A stretch of 64,000 nucleotides of DNA, from NCBI GenBank assembly GCA_023213395.1, contig CM041465.1:101501741-101565740 (forward strand), written 5' to 3'. Source of the DNA: Cycas panzhihuaensis (lineage: Eukaryota > Cycadophyta). Each line of letters begins with the position of its first letter. Position 1 is the stretch's first letter. A program made the position numbers and the translations under genes. Below, in pieces: positions 55,228 through 64,000 of this stretch. The notes under the pieces are model-generated. The model saw only the letters and a program-made list of their open reading frames with translations. It did no database searches and was not told where the DNA came from.

Positions 55228-57629
55228 TTTAAACTCACCAACTCTAGTGATTTATATAATATTATTATATGTCCCTAACATCTTTGACATTATCAATTAT
55301 GAAGTTGCCAGAAATAAACCCAATATGTGGTTCTCCATCATAGTCATGTATTGAAGAAAACATAGTCCTAATATTACTGGTTACCAAAAGAAAACTCTAA
55401 AATATATAGAGAGATTATTAAGCATCTTCACTATTCACTACATAAGGTATCGATATGTGGTATACATGCCTTATAATATAAACCACTGCCAAAGTATGAT
55501 ACCACCTACATCACACACCTTAGACTTGCTTCACATGAAGCTTGAGAATAGCATAAATATGAGTACAATACCTATAAAAAATAAATCCTTATAGACTTAA
55601 AAATAAAGAAGAGATTATAAAGGAAAACTACTATTATAAAACATTGACTCTATATTATCCTCAACTCTTTATTGTGTCCTCCTTATTGATCTTGAGGTGT
55701 CCTCACTTACCTTTCAACCCATGTATATAATATGGGCCACAAGTGTTTGTCAATTTTTGGGCTTCCCTAAAGTGAGTATGTATGGTTTTTCACTCTCTAA
55801 TTTTATTGACACTATGGAATGATTTATAATCTGTCTTTATATGAAATTACATATTTTTTCTTCTTTTTTATATACTAATGACTTAATGTACAAATATGCA
55901 ATGATTGAGGAAAACACCATATTCTTTAAATGTCTTATTTAACTCCCCTTCAATCCTAACATGTGTTCCTTCCACACAACATTTTTACAGGGCTAAGACC
56001 ATATCTAATGGGCTAATTTACCCCTTTCTATCATTATATCTTCTTTCTATGTATTTTTGTTGACACCACATCATTTTTTATAATGCTATAATATTTCATT
56101 ACAATATTTTATTGTTTTGTTCCTAAATGCTATATTAAGTTAGTTTGTTATAATGTCCATGTGACAAGTCCATTTATCATAGTGTCATAACATGGTATCC
56201 TTTGCAAACCATAGAATTCTTAGCAACATTGTACCACTTATCATGGTACCACTTTTTGACATTACAGAGCCACTATAGTTTTGTGTCCTTTATATTTTAT
56301 TATAGTGCTATACTATAGTCTTCTTCACAAGCCATGATGTTTCATCATAGTGCTATGGTATTGGTTATCAATGTTATAGTTTTTTTAATTGTATATTACT
56401 TAAATGCGGTAGGTGAAGCTGTTGTAGTAACAGGAGTAATTTTTCATAGTGTCACTCTAATTTATTGTGGTGTCATTAACAAAACTGGGATAATTAATCA
56501 CAAACAAAAAACCATATTTCTTGTAGGATTTTTAGGATTTTAAATCTTTTAAGGCAATTTCGGGGTCCAAAATAATAAGCAAAAGCCATGGTAACCTATT
56601 ATTTTAAAAAACCATGGGTAAAAGTTTACCCATAAGTTCATTCATTTAGCTTGAGATAAGCTTGGCTTTTAGTTTATATTTTGGCGTCTAACTAGGCATT
56701 TTAAGAGCTTTGAAAGTTAATTTACCAGTTGGTTTTCACCCCATTGCTTGATAGATTAAGCGTTAGATGACTAGAGGTTGATCTTGTCATTTGGAGCTCA
56801 CAAGAAACTTTGCCCATAGTTTCCATTTTATTTCTACCTAGTTATTGCATCTTCATTGTCTTCAATCGAGGGAACTAGGTTTCCTTTTACTCATTTACCA
56901 TTAACTTTCTCCCCATCAATTTGGGTGAGCATTAGAGAGAACTCATTCATCTTATAGTGTGTTATTGACGCATCTACAAAACTCATGAGTTTATTTTGGT
57001 TTTTATATTGGTTTACTCTCTTTTTGCCCTAATTTTCATTGTTATTTCCTTCAAAAGCTTGTCGAATTTTCTTGTGGGCACCTTTCACCATATTTTATGC
57101 TTACATTTCATCAAAACTATGTTAAATCTAAGCATTATGTTACTAAATTTTCTATTTTTCTAAGATTTTAAGTATGTTGGCTAATCTTATGCATATAATC
57201 ACTTATAATCAATTTTCCTTCTCCCAATAATGAGGTTTCTGCTAACCCCTCCTTATTAAAAAGTGCATTTTCTAATTTGCTTCTTGATAACCTATGTTGG
57301 TAGGAGAAATGAGTGTATGAGTCTTGAAAAGAAAAGTTGACATAAGAAGACCCTAAAATAAAGTGAATCTAGTTAAGGGAGGTCCTAAGCCCCCTTTTGG
57401 TTTATCCATTTATTTCTTCAACTTTGATTTTCTTACTTACTAACTTGCATTTTATATTTTGAAAGAGAAAATAAACTTTTATTTTCTTAGCAAAAGAATA
57501 AGCCTAAACTAAGTGCACAAAGTCCCTTTTTTTTTTTTTTCTAATATTTGCGTGATGCATTATGCTTATTTTATCTGCTTATTTCATTTTGGTTCTTGTT
57601 TATTTATTTTAGTTTCATTTAATTCTTTT
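55228..57629. other. AT-rich non-coding DNA with degenerate CATAGTG-type repeats
   Basis: No supported gene. Between ~56040 and 56480 a loose motif (TTATCATAGTGTCATA, TTCATCATAGTGCTATGG, TTATTATAGTGCTATA and variants) recurs at least five times at irregular spacing. A 15-T run lies near 57527-57540. Confidence 0.5.
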
Positions 57630-58150
57630 TACTTTCATCATTAATACATATCCACTCCTTGGGAGGGGCTAGTTATGCCTTGGGACTTTGCATCCTTGAG
57701 TATGTAAATTTGCCTTGGCCCCTTAGTGTCAAGCTTCTTTCGCTTCTTCTCTTTAGAGCCACAATCCTTAGGAGGGATAGGCTACTCTATGTAGATTGCT
57801 TAAATTTTAAAGAATAGATATGTACTAACTTGCACCTTAAGGGGCAATGGTTGTTATTTCTTCCTTAAGGCTTTTGTGAAGGAGGTTGAATGTAGGCATT
57901 ATGAGTAAGTGCAAACTCCATTGGTTATTAATCCTAAATAACTTGCCACTAGATTAAGTCAAACCCATGGTCCAACCCTCTTCATGTTCACCTCTAGCCA
58001 ACCCCCTTTATTATAGTAAAGGGTAGTTTAGTTAAGATATAGTAGAAACCTTATTTATTGTTTATTTTCTTTTCCTTCCATGGTGCACACATCCTTATCA
58101 ACCCTCTCCTTTGAATAGGCTACATGTGGTCTTTGAATGCATTTGTGTTT
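57630..58150 (+). repeat. LTR-like direct repeat, left copy
   Basis: Matches 59672-60205 in the same order: CATTCACTCCT-like start, GACTTTGCAT, CAATGGTTGTTATTTCTT, ATGGTCCAACC, TTTTCTTTTCCTTCCATG, ATCCCTCTCCTTT. Divergence is high, so the element is old. Confidence 0.7.
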
Positions 58151-59671
58151 GGAAAGATATTTGATGACCATACTAAGACATGTCAAAAGTGTCTTTATTT
58201 TTATTAAATTTACTATTTTTTCATTGTGTATGACTATAGTTTATTTAGCAAGTTAAAGCCCTTTCATTAAGAAAAAAAAAATCTTAGAGTCAAAACCTAA
58301 GTTTCCTTAAATTTTTTGTTTGTTTTAGTTTTTTAAACCTTGCTTTCATTTCAAAATGGTATTAAACAGATCACTCCTTTCTATTATAATTACAAGATAA
58401 TCCAAGTGCTCCTAAGGTTTTCCCCTGATGAGTCTCCATTCACCTCCATACCCATGCTCATCAAAGTTTAACAACACCATTTTCGTAACAATGAAACAAA
58501 TATGAATATGGGTCCACCATCACTCTAAGATAGAGCTTATAACCCTTTTGATGATTTAGAGGGATTAATAGTAGAAGAAATTAAAATGCTTAGTTTTTAA
58601 CCTCATGATAACTAGGACCTAATAAACTCAACCGGAACTTTATCGCTTATACCTGGACTTAATTCCCATGACCTCTCTTATGGAATGGACCAAATTCACT
58701 TCCTCTTCTAACCTAAGGCCATCAACATCCATCTCATAGCCACCTCTTATGCACATGACTCCATTTAGGCTAGTATGTTACCATGTGACACTAGCACAAA
58801 CCACCACTGAAAGTCTTATGAAAGAAATTCATGTGCTAATTCCTTAAGCCATGATACTAGCTTTAAGCTTAAACCCATTTGGTTATACTAAGGTAATGCA
58901 AATGCCCTTAAGTTCAAACTTATTAGATCATACTAGGATAGAATAAGTAGACTTATATATAAACCCCTGGATTTCTATCATAACTAGAAGCATAAACATG
59001 GTTCCTTCCTAGGGACATGACACCAACCCATAATGGATAGGGTTAGTTACCCAATCAACTCATTTAACCAACTCTTCTAGCCACAATATGATGTAGGGCC
59101 TATAATGGGGCTATTTCCCCCTATTAGAGCTTCTTTGATACCTTTATTTCGTATCTTTTTGGGACTATCCCATAATCACCTCTAGAGTCTTTTTCTGACT
59201 AGCTTATTTAGGATGTTAGTCCTCCTTAGAGCAATGGAGACACGTACCCTTGGGAAGCTCTTTAGCCTATCATTAACCATTTTATTGGTCCGAGCTTAGC
59301 ATCACCTCTACTACTTCTCTAACCAACCTACTTAGGATATTAGTTGTTTTGAGAACAATTAAGATTGATATCCTTAGGAGGCTTTTGAGCCTCTTATCCA
59401 TCTCTTGTGTTATGACAACCTAGACTTGTCCTAAACATGGCACCTTAAGAAGGTCATCTTAGGGGTAGGTCATTTTGAGGATGACATAACTCTTCTTGAG
59501 CACTTGTTGAGTACTTCTCTATCCTCTTTAGATAGTCATCATGAGCTTGGCATTTATAACTTAGTCCTAACATATGAACCCCATGCATAGCATACTTATA
59601 AGGTTAAGGTTATCTTTAAGCAAGTTAACTTTCATTTTCCTCTAATACTTAATCATCCTTAAGGAAGTTAA
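58151..59671 (+). pseudogene. Interior of an old Gypsy element, with a gag-pol linker fragment
   Basis: Lies between the two LTR-like repeats. At ~59467-59545 the translation GHFEDDITLLEHLL...DSHHELG aligns with DYFEDDEALLEHLAGS...FDHHRLG of E1/E2, the protease-RT linker. That places this relic in the same broad family and on the plus strand. A ~124-bp tandem duplication (59190-59430; ACCTCT..TTAGGATRTTAG) is also present. No other domain was recognised; most of pol is missing. Confidence 0.5.
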
Positions 59672-60205
59672 CTCTCATTTTTGTCATTAGTACACATTCA
59701 CTCCTCAGAGAGTGGCTAGTTATATCTTAAGACTTTGCATTCCTAAGCATGTAGACTAGCCTTAGCTACTTGGTACTCGGTCTCTTTCACTTATTCTCTT
59801 CAAAGCCATAATCCTTATGAGGGGAATGTTATTCTTTATAGATTACCTATATTTTTTAGAATAAATGTCCACCACCTTGCTCCCCAAGAAACAATGGTTG
59901 TTATTTCTTTCCTAAGGCTTTTATGAAGGGAGTCGAATTCGAGTGTTCTAAGGGGGTGCAATCTCCTTCGATTATTAGTCCCTAATACCTTGCCATTGGC
60001 CTAAGCTAAACTTATGGTCCAACCTTCTTCACATTTATCTCCAACAAATGCCCTCCATTCTAGTTTGGGATAGATCAACCGAGACATAGTGAAAGCCCTA
60101 TTTATAGTTTGTTTTCTTTTCCTTCCATGATGCACACACCCTTATCATCCCTCTCCTTTTGAGAGGCTATCTTAGGTCCTCAAATGCTCTCATGCCCAAG
60201 AACAA
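59672..60205 (+). repeat. LTR-like direct repeat, right copy
   Basis: See the left copy at 57630-58150. The right boundary is set where similarity fades (CAAATGCTCTCATG vs GAATGCATTTGTG). Confidence 0.7.
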
Positions 60206-61420
60206 CAAGATTACTCTTATAAGGAAGGGAAGAATAAAAGGGAATTGACAAGGAGAAATCCTACCAAAATCCCTCTTCCTTGTCATCCCTATACAATTTT
60301 GAGAAATGTTATACCATGCTTGATAAAAAATAAAAATTCAGCTTCCATAATTCATGATGATTATTATTATTATTATTTTATGCAGATATTAATTTGCACA
60401 AAAAATGATGTGAAAAATATGATTTTTACTCATTATTGAATCATTAAAAGAACGATTGATATAAATAACACATGTAATTCAAAAGAGATTTAATTAAGCT
60501 AGAAGTTCATACATTGGTCAATAGATAGTTCATCAAAGTAGTCTTATTTTTTATTTTGATTTGATAAATTCTACGAAAACTAGTGCTTGTTTGAAACATT
60601 AAGATGAAATGTGCTCCTTTTAATATGATTTGATATTTAGGATCGGTATTAAGTAATTTCACCTTTTACTTTGCAAAACACTAATTCAAAGTAATTTTCT
60701 TATAACACAACAATAAATTATGATTAACTATTATGATTATGTGTTGTGAAGTGTGTGACTAGTGGATGCATTATAATGATCAAATGTAAAACTACAATTA
60801 TAACATATAAGAATAATATGTGATCATCGTGTGGTGCATATATTAATTAAGGCAAATGGTCATTAATGACCCTTGTAATTTAGATTTGCCTATAATACTC
60901 TCTATTAATAAAAAGATTTCCACAAAGGGAGAAAGGTGCAATTTTTTGATCCCTACTTGAGAGTAAAGGAAGAGAGAGACACACACATAGTTATGCCTTT
61001 CACGTCCAACATGACCCTAAACACCCCATGGAGAAAATTCTCTTCTCAAGGAAGGAGGCATCAAAGAGGGTTATTAGGTTTCGTAGTTTCCTATGACGCG
61101 TGATGCCTTGGGGATCCCTTTTCCATTATACGGCTCCTATATATATATATATATATATATATGCCTCTAAAATATTATACATACGACTCCTCTATATGCA
61201 CCTTAGGAATATTATTCATGGGAAGTGAAGGGGTTTTTGGGAAAAGGAGAGGAAGGGTAAGACGTACTTGGCAAATTGGATACAAAAAAATTTAGAGATG
61301 AGCTGCACCATTTTGAAATATAGATCCATCGATCCTCACGTAGCTGCTACATATGGACGACGCTCAACATGCAGGACGGGGAGTTAACCATATGCACCAT
61401 CCTCATCCACCCCTTCAGTA
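60206..61420. other. AT-rich intergenic DNA with (TA)n microsatellite
   Basis: No gene recognised. A TA array lies at 61138-61162 and a short GA/CA-rich run near 60970-60990. The stretch separates the retroelement block from the putative host gene and may hold its distal promoter. Confidence 0.5.
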
Positions 61421-62345
61421 TGAGCTTCTATTCCTTTTCAAGCTCAAGTAATTAATTGATTTTTTCCAATTTTATTTATTTATGTTTAATTTACAAAAAA
61501 CGGTAGATTCGAAATGGATGCATTCAATTTTCAGACTTCAAGTTTCAGGGCCTTGGGAAAGAGCAGAGCTGAATTGAAATTGCAAATTAGCAAAATCTAG
61601 GGCTTAATGCATTAATTAAATTCTAAGAACCTCTGTTGTGAGTTTCTATTCTTTAAAGTCTAAATAATTCATATTATATACATAAATAAGATAATAGATT
61701 CGGAAGGGATGTTTTTAATTTTCCCTATTATTATCGTTATTATTATTTTCGGGTGGGCGCGGGTGGGACATTTTGATTTTCACAATGGAATGACAATGAC
61801 TTATTTATTGCATATATTTATTTTTCTTTTTTGGGTTTGTTTCGAGTTATTTTTTGGAAATGCAGAGCTAATTTGAAGTCATAATGTACACAAATCTATG
61901 GCTCAGTGTATCTTTCTACTCAGTGCAAAGATGAGGTGGGTTTGGTCTAATTGTGAGTGGGTTCAATTTGCCAGCCCAAGTCATGCATATGATTCCCTTG
62001 CAGGCATCACGTGCACACATAATATAGCTCCCAGCACTAATGGGAGACCGTATCCGGTGCCTCAATCGGCGAAGAAGCCTGGTTTACCATTCGTTCCCTT
62101 TAATTCCGAGAAACTCTGTTGTGAGATTCCATCCTTTATTCAAGTAGATGGGATTGGTGGGTTTCCTTCAGAGACTTGGAGCCATCATTTTTATTTATTT
62201 ATTGTTTTTTCAAATTCCACGCTATTAAGTTATTGAATACTGTTGATTGTGGGTTTGGAAGGGCAGAGCATATCTGAAATTATAATCTAGGAAAGTGCAG
62301 GCCTTAAAACATTGACCCAAAGCAAGAAGCCTCTTTGCTATAGAT
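61421..62345 (+). repeat. Degenerate three-unit repeat upstream of putative gene
   Basis: Units start at 61421, 61639 and 62122 with TGAG(C/T)TTCTATTC-like or TGAGATTCCATCC sequence, preceded in units 2 and 3 by CTCTGTTG. They end with a GCAGAGC..GAA(G/A)T..AAATC(T)AGG-type segment (near 61563, 61864 and 62264). Unit lengths differ (218 and 483 bp). It could be duplicated upstream/UTR sequence of the gene that follows. Confidence 0.55.
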
Positions 62346-62952
62346 TGTTTTGATTGTAGGGCAGGCTCCATGCAGTCAAGATGTTAATCATTTTTTGCCA
62401 ATGTACCTTGTTTTTGTGCACAGGCATATGATATGCTTGAACCAACCATTCTGGTCAATGATACTGGTTAATCAATCAGAGGAGGAGGCAAGCAGGTTAC
62501 TGTTAAGGGTTCTGCATGATCTTGACAATGTTGGTTTTGTACCTTGCAATTTCTTTGTTAGGGTTTTACACCGAGCAATTGTATTTGCTAGGGTTCTTGA
62601 TTCTGCACCTGTTTTTGGCGGGACAGGAAAAACCATGTCACAAATTTTGCATGTTACTATTATTGCATATATTTCTGTGTACTTTTGCATATTGCATACT
62701 TTTACTCTATATTTTCATTGGCATCTGTGGTTAGAAAACATTCATAGTGGCTGTGGAACTTCCATGCACAAGTGGTACATTAGTTTCCTTTCTTCACATT
62801 AAATGAAAATTATGACGATTGCTATTTACTTTTCCACTCTCCTAAGCATTTGGGTTTCATTTATTGTTGGATGGAAGAGCAGAGTGAGGCCAGAAATATG
62901 GAGGTAACATTGTGGACTTTGAACTTTAAGGGGTTATGAATGTCAAGCAAAC
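62346..62952. other. Upstream or untranslated region, no supported coding
   Basis: A 150-codon frame at 62350-62802 is open but shows no recognisable domain and low-complexity hydrophobic ends; I do not call it a gene. It may be leader or intron of the gene starting at 62953. Confidence 0.4.
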
Positions 62953-63114
62953 ATGGAGGTTGTTTTGAGTTTTGAAAATCTTCCTGCTGAAGATTCTAAT
63001 TACTGCCAAGAAGAACTTAAAAATGAAATCTTTTCAAGCATCCACAACATGGAAGGCTATCCAGTCAAAGCTGAAGAGACAAAACAAAATGATGTAGCGG
63101 CACTATGGGTGAAG
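62953..63114 (+). CDS. Putative first coding exon of a host gene, product unknown
   Basis: The ATG at 62953 has a favourable context (A at -3, G at +4: AACATGG). It opens a 54-codon exon of balanced composition: MEVVLSFENLPAEDSN, then EELKNEIFSSIHNMEG and NDVAALWVK. It ends GTGAAG followed by GTGTGTGTA, an acceptable 5' splice site in phase 0. The protein is acidic and soluble-looking, with no signal peptide. I do not recognise the family. The intron would run through AT-rich DNA for ~840 bp, and the next exon would be at the window edge. It could also be a chance frame; codon use and intactness in a region without retroelement signs favour a real exon. Confidence 0.45.
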
Positions 63115-63951
63115 GTGTGTGTACTAAACATTTTTTATGGGCAAGCCATTGTGTTATGGAATGCCTTATAACACTTTCCATTTTTTTACTTGTTTCCAGG
63201 GCTATTTTGCAAAATAGAGTTGAATGTATACAGTCTGTTAATATATTGCTGTTTGTTAGACCATTACTCAGCTTCTTACATGGGAACAAGCATTTACATA
63301 CATATTTCTTTGCAAAGGCAAACTTCTTTCGATTGTACTTTTATATTTATTTAAGGCAAAGCCTCTCAAGAGAAGATCAAGCCTTTGATATTATTGAATA
63401 TATTTGCTTGCATTGTCACTGTTGCATGACAAAATTGTATGCAAGTGTGGATGGAGAACCTATTTGTGAGAGCACCTAAACACATCTAAAACGTGCACCT
63501 GCTAATTAAACATTTTGATACCAATGATCTGCATATTGGCATTGGTAATCAACTGTGCACCAAATAGTTGCTTTTAGAATGCAATCAGTGGGTGATATGC
63601 CATCTCCATTCGGTCTTCCACATTGGCTAACAAACTTTTGCATGCAATAAAATTCACTAATTTAATATGAATTTTCATTTTCTTCCGAAGAAACTTGCCG
63701 CCAATGGCAACATGGACATGTTAGATTTCATCTTTTGTTGGCCAATTAGTGGTCAAAGATGGTTGTTTTCTTTCTCCCCCAACATCTCCTCCCCACACCC
63801 CTTCCCCCGCCTTCTTTCTCTCCTCCCTCCCACCCCTCCACTTCATGTATGGCATTGCAAGGACCCTCATAGTTGTTTTTGTTTAAGAAACAACATAGTT
63901 TGATGTGTATTTCAAATCCAATCATGATTGTTGGTCTTTGAAAAAGAATAG
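63115..63951 (+). other. Putative first intron
   Basis: T-rich and stop-rich between the donor at 63115 and candidate acceptors near 63951 (AATAG) or 63966 (TTTGCAG). A C-rich pyrimidine block lies at 63777-63842. No domain was found in any frame. Confidence 0.35.
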
Positions 63952-64000
63952 GCTGAAAGGTTTGCAGTTGGTATTGGTGGCAGTGGAGGGGGAAATGGCA
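63952..64000 (+). CDS. Possible second exon, runs off the window
   Basis: After AATAG the phase-0 frame reads AERFAVGIGGSGGGNG, Gly-rich, to the last base. An alternative acceptor TTTGCAG gives a different frame. It joins in phase with the exon ending at 63114. Only 49 bases are visible, so this is tentative. Confidence 0.25.

Noticed and set aside
62580-62650. GGTGKT resembling a Walker A motif in the frame 62350-62802
   Set aside because: The frame has no Walker B or fold pattern around it and hydrophobic low-complexity ends; most likely chance.

Overview
The window is repeat-dominated nuclear DNA of a seed plant. Nearly all of it is LTR retrotransposons: two Ty1/Copia elements, two 17-kb Ty3/Gypsy elements of the Tat type, one chromovirus, and at least two more decayed Gypsy remnants. 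The species cannot be named from the sequence. No rRNA, tRNA, CRISPR or bacterial-type operon was seen. All retroelement reading frames carry stops or frameshifts, so none looks autonomous now.

Layout. 1-5799: decayed Copia element 1 (+), its 5' end outside the window. 5800-10323 plus 44382-44842: Copia element 2 (+), split in its 3' LTR by a large insertion. 10324-44381: Gypsy element E1 (+), with 2.8-kb LTRs (10324-13098 and 41586-44381) and a 5-bp target duplication (CGTAT/CATAT). Inside the gag gene of E1 sits E2 (13894-30799, - strand), a related element with 2.6-kb LTRs. The nesting is therefore Copia-2 > E1 > E2. 44843-48613: degraded DNA with a minus-strand Gypsy remnant (gag piece, primer site, LTR). 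48651-55227: a minus-strand chromovirus with a target duplication, a chromodomain and a Met-type primer site. 55228-60205: AT-rich degraded DNA, including an old plus-strand Gypsy remnant between ~520-bp direct repeats. 60206-64000: unique-looking AT-rich DNA with a degenerate three-unit repeat and what may be the first exon of a host gene at 62953-63114.

E1 and E2 are the most interesting part. Each has gag, protease, RT, a degenerate Gypsy RNase H that has lost its first catalytic Asp, and integrase. Downstream of integrase each carries about 4.7 kb of extra cargo: (i) a 3' untranslated tandem repeat (three units in E2, about one in E1); (ii) an antisense gene encoding a plant-mobile-domain-like protein, with its own TATA box and an intron conserved between the copies (111 and 114 bp); (iii) a second, plant/archaeal-type RNase H in sense orientation, head to head with the antisense gene. 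A palindromic GGTACC-centred module lies at a nearly fixed distance (140-146 bp) upstream of the TATA box in all four LTRs and recurs in the leader of the antisense gene in both copies. This suggests, but does not prove, that LTR and antisense gene share a regulator. Antisense extra ORFs, a second RNase H and 3' tandem repeats are known from Tat-lineage elements; the shared promoter module and the conserved spliced antisense architecture are the points I would follow up as possibly undescribed.
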